A DNA stretch of 38,414 bases, from NCBI GenBank assembly GCA_913042205.1, contig CAJWIY010000015.1:1-38414 (forward strand), read 5' to 3'. The notes beneath the pieces are model-generated. The model was not told where the DNA came from and searched no databases. It saw only the letters and a list, made by a program, of their open reading frames with translations. The stretch is from an uncultured Gammaproteobacteria bacterium (GTDB lineage: Bacteria > Pseudomonadota > Gammaproteobacteria > Pseudomonadales > Litorivicinaceae). Below, piece by piece: positions 25,660 through 35,090 of this stretch; positions within the stretch are counted from its first letter, which is position 1, and each line of letters begins with the position of its first letter. Made by a program: the position numbers and the translations under genes.

Positions 25660-26679
25660 ATGTTTGAATTACTCAAAACCCGTCTTATGAACCTTGGCAA
25701 TCAATCGACATGGCTGGCTGCTAGTGTCGGTGCGTTCTTATTGTATTTGTTGGGTGCAGTACTTCTGGGAATTCACTGGAGCCAACCCCCAGAGCAAAGT
25801 CCCGCAGATGATATTCTCGCTACCACGGCACCGCCTAATCAGAGACTAGTGATTGGGAATGCGACCGTTGGTGCGCTTATCTTTATCACTGAAACGTTGC
25901 TTGAAAAACCTGGTGGATACTTAACGAACGACGTTATCCCACCTGGGTTATGGCTGGACAACATGCCCAACTGGGAATTTGGTGTCTTAGTACAAGCCAG
26001 AGATATGGCTCGTGCGCTCCGTAAGGATCTGTCGAGAAGTCAATCACAATCGACAGAGGATCCGGACTTGGTTATTGCTGAGCCGGCATTAAATTATGAT
26101 AGTCAGAAGTGGTTCCCTTCAGCAGAGTCGAGTTACAAGAAAGCATTAAAGTCACTTCAGTCATATCAAATTCGACTAGCAACATCTGGGGAGAATGCTC
26201 AGGTATACGCTCGTGCCGATAATTTGCGTAATTACCTAGCTGATGTTGAGACACGTCTTGGTTCACTTAGTCAGAGGCTTTCAGCAAGCGTGGGTCAGGC
26301 ACGTTTTAATACAGACCTCGCGGGTGACCCGGCAGCCAGTCAATCGACTCTGGACGTATCGGAACGTGTGATTAAAACCCCTTGGATAAATATTGATGAT
26401 GTTTTCTTCGAGGCTCGTGGTTCCGCATGGGCATTACTTCATATTCTTCGTGCGGTAGAGAGAGATTTTGGCGCTGTGTTAGATAACAAGAATGCGCGGG
26501 TGTCCTTAAAACAAGTTGTCCGGGAACTCGAGGCTACGCAACAAACTGTCTGGTCACCGATGATTCTCAACGGATCTGGATTTGGTATTTTTGCCAACCA
26601 TTCACTAGTGATGGCAAGTTATATAGCACGAGCACACGCAGCCATTTCTGATCTGCGCGCTTTGCTTACACAAGGCTGA
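25660..26679 (+). CDS. DUF2333 family inner-membrane-anchored protein
   Basis: The function is unknown. The 339-residue protein has one N-terminal membrane helix (about 19-40, ASVGAFLLYLLGAVLLGI) and a large, probably periplasmic, helical region. It carries long stretches typical of the proteobacterial DUF2333 family: PPGLWLDNMPNWEFGVLVQ, SRSQSQSTEDPDL, RADNLRNYLADVETRLGSLS and TVWSPMILNGSGFGIFANHS. It diverges from the DsbD-like gene and converges on ppa, with the two stop codons directly adjacent. Confidence 0.9.
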   Translation: MFELLKTRLMNLGNQSTWLAASVGAFLLYLLGAVLLGIHWSQPPEQSPADDILATTAPPNQRLVIGNATVGALIFITETLLEKPGGYLTNDVIPPGLWLDNMPNWEFGVLVQARDMARALRKDLSRSQSQSTEDPDLVIAEPALNYDSQKWFPSAESSYKKALKSLQSYQIRLATSGENAQVYARADNLRNYLADVETRLGSLSQRLSASVGQARFNTDLAGDPAASQSTLDVSERVIKTPWINIDDVFFEARGSAWALLHILRAVERDFGAVLDNKNARVSLKQVVRELEATQQTVWSPMILNGSGFGIFANHSLVMASYIARAHAAISDLRALLTQG

Positions 26680-27207
26680 TTACTTTTTCGCGGCCTCTAC
26701 AGATGCAATTACAGCATCGCGTGCGGCGTCTGCTCCACGCCAGCCGTCAACCTTGACCCACTTACCAGCTTCAAGATCCTTGTAATTTTCGAAGAAGTGC
26801 GCAATTTGGTCCAGCAATAAAGAGCCTAGATCTTGAGGTTCTCTGACCTCTGTGTATAGGGTGGTTAGCTTATCATGTGGCACTGCAAGGACTTTTGAAT
26901 CACGGCCTCCCTCGTCACTCATATCAAGAATACCAATAGGACGAGAGCGGATCACTGAGCCTGGTTGCACTGGGTACGGCGTCACGACTAGTACATCCAA
27001 AGGATCGCCGTCATCAGACAGTGTATTTGGAATGTACCCGTAATTTGTAGGATAGAACATTGGAGTGGCCATAAAGCGATCCACAAAAATGGCATCGTAG
27101 TCTTTTTCGATCTCATATTTGACGGGGGTAGAATTGGAAGGAATTTCGATAGCGACAAAAATGTCGTTCGGGATGTCCTTTCCCGCGGGTATATCATTGA
27201 AGCTCAT
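26680..27207 (-). CDS. ppa: Inorganic pyrophosphatase
   Basis: Ppa hydrolyses pyrophosphate to phosphate, which drives nucleotide- and tRNA-charging reactions forward. The 175-residue family I enzyme (E. coli 176) has [29 protein letters not shown], the metal-binding signature DGDPLDVLV, and [11 protein letters not shown] near the second active-site region. It is monocistronic on the minus strand. Its TAA abuts the DUF2333 TGA with zero spacing and no terminator between them. Confidence 0.97.
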   Translation of the reverse strand: MSFNDIPAGKDIPNDIFVAIEIPSNSTPVKYEIEKDYDAIFVDRFMATPMFYPTNYGYIPNTLSDDGDPLDVLVVTPYPVQPGSVIRSRPIGILDMSDEGGRDSKVLAVPHDKLTTLYTEVREPQDLGSLLLDQIAHFFENYKDLEAGKWVKVDGWRGADAARDAVIASVEAAKK

Positions 27208-27357
27208 AGGGTCCCCAAATAATTAATGATTAAGTTGATGCGCTGACGGGCGCAAGTGTCCGGTTGTTTGCGAAGTATTTCAAGCAATACGAGCTCAAAT
27301 TGCTTACGTAGCATTATATGACGCCCAAAATTGCCGTTTTTATTGTGCGATGCCACT

Positions 27358-28710
27358 ATGAACGATCGACTACTAGTGAGAGCGCAAGCGTTGAAGATCC
27401 ATATCCTCGGTATTTGTGGCACCTTTATGGGTGGACTGGCACAAATTTGCAATCAACAGGGTTGGCAAGTGACTGGTTCAGATCAGCACGTGTATCCACC
27501 TATGTCTGATCAATTGCGAGACGCTGGGATCATTCTGCATGAGGGATATGACCCCGCTCTACTATCAAGCGATCTTGATTTGGCGGTGGTTGGGAATGCA
27601 ATGTCCCGCGGAAATCCCATGGTTGAGGCGATACTTGACGGTAAGATTCCTTTCATTTCTGGTCCCGAATTACTTGGGCGTTTGACCTCAGAGATGACAG
27701 TGCTTGCCGTATCTGGCACTCACGGTAAGACCACCACTACGAGTATGCTTGCTTGGATTTTAGAGCATGAGGGGTTGAATCCTGGTTTCTTGGTGGGAGG
27801 CGTGCCAGAGAACTTTGGTATTTCGGCCCGCAGAGGGGCGGGGGCGATTTTTGTTGTCGAAGCAGATGAGTATGACACTGCTTTTTTTGATAAGCGCTCG
27901 AAGTTTATCCATTACCATGCTGATGTTTTTGGTATCAACAATCTTGAATTTGATCACGCGGATATTTTTACGGACCTTGCTGACATTGAAACACAGTTTC
28001 ATCACGCTATTCGTCGTGTACCGCGCTCTGGTCTTATCGTCAGTAGAACAGGTATTGAGTCGATAAAGCGTGTTTTAAACAAAGGCTGTTGGTCGAATCA
28101 GATTTCAATCGGCGAAGGTACAGCGATTGATTTCACAAATGAAGGCGATCAATTGTCAGCCACCGGATTGGGTATGAAGATTGAGTGGCCATTGCGGGGA
28201 TCCCACAACGCGCAAAATGCAGAATTGGCTGTCGCGATGGCACACGCCGTTGATGTGCCTATGGATCGAGCATTTTCTGCTCTGGGCGAATTTCGGGGAG
28301 TGGCCCGGCGTCTGAATTTATTATTTGAGAATGGGTCGCTGAAGGTATGGGACGATTTCGCGCATCATCCGACTGCGATAGTAAACACCCTCGACGCCTT
28401 GACTCAAGAAGAGCCCCCCCTTGTTGCTGTGATTGAGCTAAGATCAAACACTATGAAGGCTGGCTTTCATGGTGAGGCCCTTGTGGCATCAGCGGCCTGT
28501 GCTGATTTTGTCTATTGGGTGTTGCCCGAAACCACAACTTGGGACACAAGTCTGTTGTTGCGGCCCGATGGAACATCGGTCGTGGTTCGAGATGTATTGG
28601 CGCTCGAACCCCAACTAGTTCAGCAGGCGACTGGTCAAATTATTTTTATGTCAAATGGGGGATTTTCTGGGATTCAAAGCCGTTTGGTAGCGCGGTTGAC
28701 TGAGCGTTGA
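27358..28710 (+). CDS. mpl: Murein tripeptide ligase Mpl
   Basis: Mpl re-attaches recycled L-Ala-gamma-D-Glu-meso-DAP to UDP-N-acetylmuramate. Motifs are IHILGICGTFMGGLA, GSDQHVYPPMS, the P-loop GTHGKTTTTSM, EADEYDTAFFDKRSKFIHYHA, NNLEFDHADIF and DDFAHHPTAI. The start is uncertain. ATG 27358 lacks a ribosome site. TTG 27394, 36 nt later, coincides with the E. coli start (MRIHILG) and has GAGAG upstream. A TTG at 27331 also exists. It stands alone ahead of the LON-domain gene. Confidence 0.95.
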   Translation: MNDRLLVRAQALKIHILGICGTFMGGLAQICNQQGWQVTGSDQHVYPPMSDQLRDAGIILHEGYDPALLSSDLDLAVVGNAMSRGNPMVEAILDGKIPFISGPELLGRLTSEMTVLAVSGTHGKTTTTSMLAWILEHEGLNPGFLVGGVPENFGISARRGAGAIFVVEADEYDTAFFDKRSKFIHYHADVFGINNLEFDHADIFTDLADIETQFHHAIRRVPRSGLIVSRTGIESIKRVLNKGCWSNQISIGEGTAIDFTNEGDQLSATGLGMKIEWPLRGSHNAQNAELAVAMAHAVDVPMDRAFSALGEFRGVARRLNLLFENGSLKVWDDFAHHPTAIVNTLDALTQEEPPLVAVIELRSNTMKAGFHGEALVASAACADFVYWVLPETTTWDTSLLLRPDGTSVVVRDVLALEPQLVQQATGQIIFMSNGGFSGIQSRLVARLTER

Positions 28711-28774
28711 AAAAATTAGAAACAACCGCAATGTCTGACACATGAATAGCCAATCGATTCAACCGGAGGTTACC

Positions 28775-29344
28775 GTGACTAAACCGCTGTTTCCCCTCCC
28801 CCTCGTACTGTTTCCAGGCGGCCGACTTCCGCTCCAAATTTTTGAGGCGCGTTACCTGGATATGGTGGGGCGATGCATGCGCGACGGTGAGTATTTTGTC
28901 GTAACGATGGCGCGGTCTGAGGGATTCGCAGATCTCGGATGCGAGGTGTCGATTCGTGACTTCGATCGTTTGGATAATGGACTGCTTGGGATTCTGGCTG
29001 TCGGCGAGCGAAAGCAGCAGCTATTTAACCCAAGGCAGCGTGAGGATGGATTATGGCTTGCTGACACCATGGATTTGCCTCTGGAGGCGTCTGAAGAGGT
29101 TTCGGTGCGGCACATGGGTCTCGTTGAACTTCTTAAAAGTTTGCAGATGCATCCAACGGTTCGTGGCTTGTATAGCGAAATTGACTATACAGATGCTAGC
29201 GAGGTAGGTGCTCGTTTGACTGAGTTGTTGCCTTTTGATAACGAAATGAAGCAGTCATTTTTTGAGATGCAGGACTCAAGCAAACGACTCTATGAGCTTG
29301 AATCTGAAGTCGCAAAACTTCAAATTCAGGGGCGAGACGCCTGA
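28775..29344 (+). CDS. LON substrate-binding-domain protein
   Basis: The 189-residue protein consists of the Lon N-terminal (substrate-binding) domain without AAA+ or protease parts. The signature is LFPLPLVLFPGGRLPLQIFEARYLDMV, followed by GCEVSIRDFDRLDNGLLGILAVGE and a C-terminal helical segment ending in a coiled-coil-like tail. Such stand-alone domains are common in gammaproteobacteria; their role is unsettled. An ATG at 28742 is possible, but GTG 28775 has a perfect GGAGG 5 nt upstream and begins right at the domain. Confidence 0.88.
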   Translation: MTKPLFPLPLVLFPGGRLPLQIFEARYLDMVGRCMRDGEYFVVTMARSEGFADLGCEVSIRDFDRLDNGLLGILAVGERKQQLFNPRQREDGLWLADTMDLPLEASEEVSVRHMGLVELLKSLQMHPTVRGLYSEIDYTDASEVGARLTELLPFDNEMKQSFFEMQDSSKRLYELESEVAKLQIQGRDA

Positions 29345-29358
29345 TTTCTAAAGTGGAG

Positions 29359-29386
29359 CCACTATATAATAGCGAGAGTATAGTGG
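29359..29386. promoter_or_regulatory. Promoter and operator-like palindrome ahead of proA
   Basis: A consensus -10 element, TATAAT (29365-29370), sits 24 nt before the proA ATG with no clear -35. It is flanked by a perfect inverted repeat, CCACTATA (29359-29366) and TATAGTGG (29379-29386), with a 12-bp spacer. The left arm overlaps the -10 box and the right arm the likely start site and ribosome-binding region. This geometry suits a repressor operator or a 5' mRNA hairpin controlling the following ten-gene run. Confidence 0.45.
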
Positions 29387-29393
29387 GGTCATC

Positions 29394-30641
29394 ATGGATT
29401 ATCGACACATAGCTGATCGAGCATCAGCAGCTAGAGCGGTCATAGCAACCGCTTCAACGAGTATAAAAAATTCTGCACTTATGGCTATTCGTGATTCGAT
29501 AATTACGAATCAGACAAGGATTCTCGCTGCCAACCTCCTAGATCTGGACGCTGGTCGAAATAATGGGCTAGATGAGGCACTAATTGACCGTCTGCAGCTA
29601 AATGACGAACGCATCGACGCGATGGTTCGCGGTGTTGAACAAATTGTTGCTCTTCCAGATCCCGTCGGAGAAATTTCGCGGGTTACCAAGAAACCTTCTG
29701 GCATTGAGGTTGGTCTTATGCGACAACCGCTTGGTACCATTGGGATTATTTACGAATCTCGACCAAATGTGACAATAGATGCCGCGGCCTTATGCCTGAA
29801 GTCAGGGAACGCGAGCGTACTAAGAGGCGGTAGCGAGGCTTTTCATTCTAATCAGGCTATTGCCGCGTGTATTGAGACAGGGTTACGAGCGGTAGGCTTA
29901 CCCGATGCATGTGTTCAGATTGCGCCAACAGCAGATAGAGATTTTGTTGGAGCGATGATTGGTGGCGCGGACCCGATGTGTGATGTGATTATTCCGCGCG
30001 GTGGTAAGGGGCTGATAGAGCGTGTCGCTAAGGAAGCATGTGTTCCAGTAATTAAACACCTTGATGGTAATTGTCATGTTTACATCGACGCAGAGAGTGA
30101 TACAGCTACTTCCCTGCGTATTTTGGAAAATTCGAAGACGCATCGATTTGGGGTGTGTAACGCAGCTGAATCGTTTCTGATTCATGAAGCTGTAGCGGAT
30201 GCATTACTACCAGAGTTAGATACACTATTGCAGCAGCATGCGGTGGAGATTCGGGGCTGTGAGACAGTTTGCTCAGTGATTTCTTCGGCGATAGAAGCTC
30301 TTGAAGAGGATTGGTATGAAGAGTATCTAGCACCAATTGTGGCGATCAAAGTAGTGCAGTCTGTTGAGGAGGCGATATCACATATTAATATCTACGGTTC
30401 CCATCACACGGATGCGATAGTTTCAAATAGCGATAAAACGATTAGGCAATTCATGCGAGCGGTAGATTCATCTTCCGTTATAGCTAATGCTTCGACGAGA
30501 TTTGCCGATGGATTTGAATATGGTCTCGGTGCTGAGATTGGTATCTCGACAGACCGAATTCATGTCCGAGGACCGGTTGGGTTAAAGGGATTGACTAACC
30601 AGAAGTGGATTGTGTTCGGAGAAGGCCAGGTGCGCATATAG
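29394..30641 (+). CDS. proA: Gamma-glutamyl phosphate reductase
   Basis: ProA reduces glutamyl-5-phosphate to the semialdehyde with NADPH in proline synthesis. The 415 residues (E. coli 417) contain [42 protein letters not shown], the catalytic Cys255 in GVCNAAES, and [32 protein letters not shown]. The kinase partner proB is not nearby. It is the first gene of the proA-nadD-rsfS-rlmH-mrdA-rodA-mltB-rlpA-dacA-dat run, as in Pseudomonas. Confidence 0.98.
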   Translation: MDYRHIADRASAARAVIATASTSIKNSALMAIRDSIITNQTRILAANLLDLDAGRNNGLDEALIDRLQLNDERIDAMVRGVEQIVALPDPVGEISRVTKKPSGIEVGLMRQPLGTIGIIYESRPNVTIDAAALCLKSGNASVLRGGSEAFHSNQAIAACIETGLRAVGLPDACVQIAPTADRDFVGAMIGGADPMCDVIIPRGGKGLIERVAKEACVPVIKHLDGNCHVYIDAESDTATSLRILENSKTHRFGVCNAAESFLIHEAVADALLPELDTLLQQHAVEIRGCETVCSVISSAIEALEEDWYEEYLAPIVAIKVVQSVEEAISHINIYGSHHTDAIVSNSDKTIRQFMRAVDSSSVIANASTRFADGFEYGLGAEIGISTDRIHVRGPVGLKGLTNQKWIVFGEGQVRI

Positions 30642-31264
30642 TGCAGGTTTTATTCGGAGGGACCTTTGATCCGGTGCACAATGGTCATGTTGCTATGGTA
30701 GATCAACTGCAGGTTACATTTCCGGGTGCTACTATCCACGTTATCCCCAATAATCGGCCGCCTCATCGTGACAGTGGAGTCTCGGCTACTCATAGGTTGG
30801 CAATGCTGCAACTTGCTATGAGTCATCTTGAGGGAATCAAGATTAATCGAATTGAATATGAACGACCCGGACCTAGCTATACGGTCGATACTTTGAATGG
30901 TTTAAGAGAGTTTTTTGGAAATGATGAATGCCTTGTACTTGTGCTTGGAGCCGATGCTATTCGTAAAATGGATTCTTGGTATAGGCCAAAGGCAGTTCCA
31001 TTGCTTTGTAATATCTGCATATTGAATCGTGCCGGTGAGCGAGTTGACATACCCTCTGTACTGGCAGAAATGAACGAAATTACTGATGGCGGTCTTCTGG
31101 ACAATCTATCAAGTGGTTATTTAATAAGGCTCCAGACGCCGGATCTTTTTGTTTCATCGACTTTGGTACGAAGCCTTATAGCGAAAGGCGCTGCACAACT
31201 TCCTGTTCCCCCAAATGTTGCTGATTATTTAGTTAAACATAATCTGTATCAGGATACTAAATGA
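30641..31264 (+). CDS. nadD: Nicotinate-nucleotide adenylyltransferase
   Basis: NadD adenylates nicotinate mononucleotide to deamido-NAD. The 207-residue protein begins at GTG 30641, directly ahead of the nucleotidyltransferase motif LFGGTFDPVHNGH. It continues with IPNNRPPHR, PSYTVDTL, LVLGADAI and the C-terminal FVSSTLVRSLIAKG (ISST-type motif). A longer frame back to 30605 lies within proA and is not family-like. It overlaps proA by 1 nt (TAGTG) and rsfS by 4 nt (ATGA). Confidence 0.96.
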   Translation: MQVLFGGTFDPVHNGHVAMVDQLQVTFPGATIHVIPNNRPPHRDSGVSATHRLAMLQLAMSHLEGIKINRIEYERPGPSYTVDTLNGLREFFGNDECLVLVLGADAIRKMDSWYRPKAVPLLCNICILNRAGERVDIPSVLAEMNEITDGGLLDNLSSGYLIRLQTPDLFVSSTLVRSLIAKGAAQLPVPPNVADYLVKHNLYQDTK

Positions 31265-31620
31265 TTGAAAACATCGAACTCAGCCACCTGATTGTTGACG
31301 CTTTAGAGGATCTCAAGGCACTTGAAATTCGAATTATCGATGTGCGAGGTCAAACATCCGTAACTGATTGGTTGGTAATTGCCAGCGGCACATCGAGTCG
31401 GCACGTTAAATCGTTGGCTAGTCATGTTGTTGATGAGATGAAAAAAAAATATGGTGTAGTCGCATTAGGAAGTGAGGGTGCCGATGTGGCGGAGTGGGTT
31501 TTGGTTGATTTTGATTCTGTCGTGCTTCATGTGATGCAACCACCTATTCGAGAGTTTTACGATCTCGAGCGATTATGGGAGCGTCGTATCCGAGGGCTCG
31601 AAGACAATGGCGAGGTTTAA
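31261..31620 (+). CDS. rsfS: Ribosomal silencing factor RsfS
   Basis: RsfS binds ribosomal protein L14 and blocks subunit joining when nutrients are scarce. The 119-residue protein (E. coli 105) has DVRGQTSVTDWLVIASGTSSRHVKSLA, GSEGADVAEWVLVDF and VVLHVMQPPIREFYDLERLW. It overlaps nadD by 4 nt and rlmH by 1 nt (TAATG), consistent with tight coupling. Confidence 0.97.
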   Translation: MIENIELSHLIVDALEDLKALEIRIIDVRGQTSVTDWLVIASGTSSRHVKSLASHVVDEMKKKYGVVALGSEGADVAEWVLVDFDSVVLHVMQPPIREFYDLERLWERRIRGLEDNGEV

Positions 31621-32081
31621 TGGCTGATGTGAGGCTTATTGCCATCGGGCAGAAAATGCCAGATTGGGTACAGACTGCATGTACCGAATACCTGGCCCGA
31701 TTTCGTCGTCAGTTCAAGCTAATCCTTGAAGAAATCCCAGCTTCTAAAAAAGCGCGAAATGAAGCCAAAGAAGAGCATCGAAAAAGAACGTTAGATCGAT
31801 TAAAACCGAGCGACTTCTTGGTGCTTCTTGACGAGAGGGGTCAATCATATTCTACAGTTGAGCTAGCAGAACAACTCACGCGGTGGGAACTAACTAGTCG
31901 CCCCTTGGTCTTTGCTTTAGGTGGTGCTGATGGCTGGTGTGAAGGAATGTGCGAGCGCGCGGATAGTCAGTGGAGCCTCTCTAGACTTGTTTTCCCGCAT
32001 CCACTAGCTCGAATTATTGTGGTCGAGCAATTGTACCGAGCTGATAGCGTCCGCCAAAGACACCCATATCATAGGAGTTGA
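31620..32081 (+). CDS. rlmH: 23S rRNA (pseudouridine-1915-N3)-methyltransferase
   Basis: RlmH is a SPOUT-class methyltransferase acting on m3-pseudouridine 1915 in helix 69 of 23S rRNA. The 153-residue product (E. coli 155) has the knot region LVFALGGADGW and the characteristic C-terminus EQLYRADSVRQRHPYHRS. An upstream in-frame start at 31575 lies inside rsfS; ATG 31620 begins MADVRLIAIGQKMPDWV, aligning with the family. It is followed 2 bp later by mrdA. Confidence 0.97.
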   Translation: MADVRLIAIGQKMPDWVQTACTEYLARFRRQFKLILEEIPASKKARNEAKEEHRKRTLDRLKPSDFLVLLDERGQSYSTVELAEQLTRWELTSRPLVFALGGADGWCEGMCERADSQWSLSRLVFPHPLARIIVVEQLYRADSVRQRHPYHRS

Positions 32082-32083
32082 AA

Positions 32084-33970
32084 TTGGAGCTTTCGACTGG
32101 AGTTCGTGAAAAGAATCTGATTCATGGAAGAGTGCTGGTTGCTTCATTTTTCGGTGCTTTTCTTCTATTGCTCCTGCTGAGTCGTCTAATTTGGCTTCAG
32201 CTGGTCGAAACAGAGCGATTTCAGACTGCATCTGAGGCTAATCGTTTACAAACTTTGCCTATAGGGCCCGCTCGAGGTCTGATTACTGATCGGAATGGCT
32301 TAGTGTTGGCAGAGAATCGACCTAATTTACAATTATTAGTTGTTCCTGAGGAATTCGATGACCTCGATGCAGCTATTGCTGAAGTGCGTGCGCGTATTGA
32401 TTTTTCAGATGGCGATGTGGAGCGATTCGCAAAAAATTTTAAATCTCGGCGGAGACCACGTGATCCTGTAGTAGTTAAGGACGATTTGTCGGACTCGGAT
32501 GCCGCTCGGATAGCCGTTGACCTATTTCGTTTCCCAGGGCTAAAAATTAAGGCGAGACCGACACGGCATTATCCCTATGGAGGCCTAACAGCTCATAGCC
32601 TTGGTTATGTGGGTCGTCTGTCTTTGAACGAACTCAAAAATATTGATGAGAGAAAGTATGCAGGCACAGACAGGATCGGAAAGTTAGGCGTAGAGAAAGC
32701 GTATGAAGATGTGTTGCTTGGGCAGGTTGGTGTCGAACGCGTTGAGACGAGCGCTAGGGGCCAAATTATGCGCTCTGTTGAACGAGAGGATCCCAAACCC
32801 GGTTCTAATATTCCGTTACATCTGGACATTGGTTTAACTGCAAAATTGTATGAGGTTCTCGGGAATAGGCGGGGCGCAATTGTTGCGATTGATCCACTAA
32901 ATGGTGGTATTTTGGGGCTCGCGAGTACCCCAACCTATGACGCAAACTCATTTATCGGCGGGATCGGTCAGGCTGAATACGAGGCACTTCAATCGAATCG
33001 TGATACTCCTTTGTTTAACCGAGCATTGCGTGGCCAATATCCCCCAGGATCAACGATAAAACCAATGCTTGGCTTGGTTGGATTGCACTACGGTGCCGTG
33101 AATTGGAAAACAGAATATTTTTCTCGAGGTTTTTTTCAGTTGCCCGGAAATGATCATAAATATCGGGATTGGAAAGAGTGGGGCCACGGCCGCGTGACAA
33201 TGAGCAAAGCAATTATTGAGTCAGTCGATACGTATTTCTATCAGATGGCGAACAAGCTAGGAATTGATCAGATGTCGGAAGGGATGAAATGGTTCGGTTT
33301 TGGGCGCCGTCAAGGTCGCGATATTCAAGACGACTCACCGGGAATCCTGCCTAGTCGCGCTTGGAAACGTGAAGCGAGAAATCAATCGTGGTATCAAGGA
33401 GAAACTGTCATTTCTGGCATTGGTCAGGGGTTCTGGGTAACCACCCCTCTTCAGTTAGCAGCTGCAACTACAGCAGTGGCGCGTCGTGGAAATTTCATTG
33501 ACCCCCATTTTTCTTTACTTGAGGATTTGGATGCCGGTGCGCCTGTGCCAATTGGTAAGCCGTTAGATTGGGAACGCATGATTGATGCCATGGAGGGTGT
33601 GCTGCATGACGAGAATGGAACCGCCCGAGGCGCTGGGCAGGGTCTCAATTATCGAATTGCGGGTAAGACAGGGACGGTACAGATTTTTAGTATCGGACAG
33701 GAAGAAGAGTATGAGGCGTCTGAAATTGACGAAAGGCTGCGTGATCATGCCTTATTTGTTGGATTTGCTCCAGCCGATGCCCCAAGTATTGTTATTGCGT
33801 TAATTATCGAAAATGGTGGCTCAGGTGGCACGACAGCGGCACCAGCAGCACGACAAATTTTCGATTACTGGCTACTCAAGCGAAAAAAGGGATCTATTTT
33901 TCCCGACGTTACATATGTTGCCCTTATGAATGATCAACTACTCGGATATAAAAATGCTAGCAGCAACTGA
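32084..33970 (+). CDS. mrdA: Penicillin-binding protein 2 (elongasome transpeptidase)
   Basis: PBP2 cross-links peptidoglycan in the rod-shape elongasome with RodA. The 628 residues have one N-terminal membrane helix (about 15-37), a dimerisation/pedestal region, and a transpeptidase domain. The active-site serine is Ser323 in PPGSTIKP, followed by SVD at 380-382 and KTG at 528-530. The TTG at 32084 is preferred over TTG 32078, because AGGAG at 32073-32077 is then spaced by 6 nt rather than abutting. It overlaps rodA by 17 nt. Confidence 0.97.
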   Translation: MELSTGVREKNLIHGRVLVASFFGAFLLLLLLSRLIWLQLVETERFQTASEANRLQTLPIGPARGLITDRNGLVLAENRPNLQLLVVPEEFDDLDAAIAEVRARIDFSDGDVERFAKNFKSRRRPRDPVVVKDDLSDSDAARIAVDLFRFPGLKIKARPTRHYPYGGLTAHSLGYVGRLSLNELKNIDERKYAGTDRIGKLGVEKAYEDVLLGQVGVERVETSARGQIMRSVEREDPKPGSNIPLHLDIGLTAKLYEVLGNRRGAIVAIDPLNGGILGLASTPTYDANSFIGGIGQAEYEALQSNRDTPLFNRALRGQYPPGSTIKPMLGLVGLHYGAVNWKTEYFSRGFFQLPGNDHKYRDWKEWGHGRVTMSKAIIESVDTYFYQMANKLGIDQMSEGMKWFGFGRRQGRDIQDDSPGILPSRAWKREARNQSWYQGETVISGIGQGFWVTTPLQLAAATTAVARRGNFIDPHFSLLEDLDAGAPVPIGKPLDWERMIDAMEGVLHDENGTARGAGQGLNYRIAGKTGTVQIFSIGQEEEYEASEIDERLRDHALFVGFAPADAPSIVIALIIENGGSGGTTAAPAARQIFDYWLLKRKKGSIFPDVTYVALMNDQLLGYKNASSN

Positions 33971-35090
33971 AATCGGACATATCGAATCTTTCCGTCCCAA
34001 GCGATTTGCCCAACGCTATGGAGTTGACCCTTTGTTAACGTTGGTAGTTGTAGTCACGGCGTTATATGGGCTGATTGTTCTCTACTCTGCGTCTGGTCAA
34101 AATATTTCGATGGTTGTTCGGCAGGCCGCTCACGTAATAGCTGGTTTAGGTATTATGATTGTCGTATCACAAGCGCGGCGAGACACAGTGATCCACATTA
34201 CGCCATTCTTTTTCGCGTTATCCGCAATGTTACTGGTTGCTGTTTTGTTAATAGGTGTTGATGTAAAGGGGGCACAGCGTTGGCTGGATCTTCCAGGCTT
34301 CCCGAGGTTTCAGCCATCTGAGTTAATGAAATTAGCCTTGCCGGCTATGGTTGCGTGGTGGTTGACGCGACAAAAACTCCCCCCGAAGCTATCTCAGTTA
34401 ATTATCGCCGCTGTTCTGATAGCGTTACCTGTTACATTGATCGCGAAGCAACCCGATCTGGGGACAAGTATCATTATTGCCGGATCCGGTTTTTTCGCGA
34501 TTTTTTTAGCTGGAATTTCTTGGCGACTTTTGGCCATGCTGGGAGGTTTAGGGGTTGCGTCATTACCAGTACTTTGGATGGTAATGCGTGATTATCAAAG
34601 AACACGAGTGATGACTCTTCTAGATCCTCAGAGTGACCCCCTTGGCGCCGGTTGGAATACTATTCAGGCGATGACAGCGATTGGTTCTGGCGGTTTGTTC
34701 GGTAAAGGTTATGCTTCTGGAACGCAGGCACAGCTCAAATTTCTACCAGAGTCTCATACAGATTTTATTGTCGCTGTTATTGGTGAGGAAATGGGATTCT
34801 TGGGGATAAGTGTGCTATTAATCTTGTACACCTTAATTTTGGGCCGTTGCCTAGCCTTGACCATGAGAGCGACGGGCAATTTTGGCCGGCTGTTGTCAGG
34901 TTCAATTACGTTAACTTTCTTTGTCTATGTATTCGTGAATTTGGGGATGGTTAGTGGAGTATTGCCAGTAGTAGGTGTGCCCTTACCATTAATTAGTTAT
35001 GGTGGTACATCGATTGTTTCATTATTGATCGGATTCGGTTTAATCATGTCAATGCAAAAGACGAACAGGGTGCTTTCAGGGGATTCGTAG
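33954..35090 (+). CDS. rodA: Peptidoglycan glycosyltransferase RodA
   Basis: RodA is the SEDS-family glycosyltransferase that polymerises glycan strands along the cell cylinder with PBP2. The 378-residue polytopic protein has about ten hydrophobic segments. SEDS motifs are GVDVKGAQRWL, FQPSELMKLALP, KQPDLGTSI, GAGWNTIQAMTAIGSGG, PESHTDFIVAVIGEEMGFLG and PLPLISYGGTS. ATG 33954 is chosen (an ATG at 33930 lacks a ribosome site). It overlaps mrdA by 17 nt and mltB by 1 nt (TAGTG). Confidence 0.97.
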   Translation: MLAATEIGHIESFRPKRFAQRYGVDPLLTLVVVVTALYGLIVLYSASGQNISMVVRQAAHVIAGLGIMIVVSQARRDTVIHITPFFFALSAMLLVAVLLIGVDVKGAQRWLDLPGFPRFQPSELMKLALPAMVAWWLTRQKLPPKLSQLIIAAVLIALPVTLIAKQPDLGTSIIIAGSGFFAIFLAGISWRLLAMLGGLGVASLPVLWMVMRDYQRTRVMTLLDPQSDPLGAGWNTIQAMTAIGSGGLFGKGYASGTQAQLKFLPESHTDFIVAVIGEEMGFLGISVLLILYTLILGRCLALTMRATGNFGRLLSGSITLTFFVYVFVNLGMVSGVLPVVGVPLPLISYGGTSIVSLLIGFGLIMSMQKTNRVLSGDS

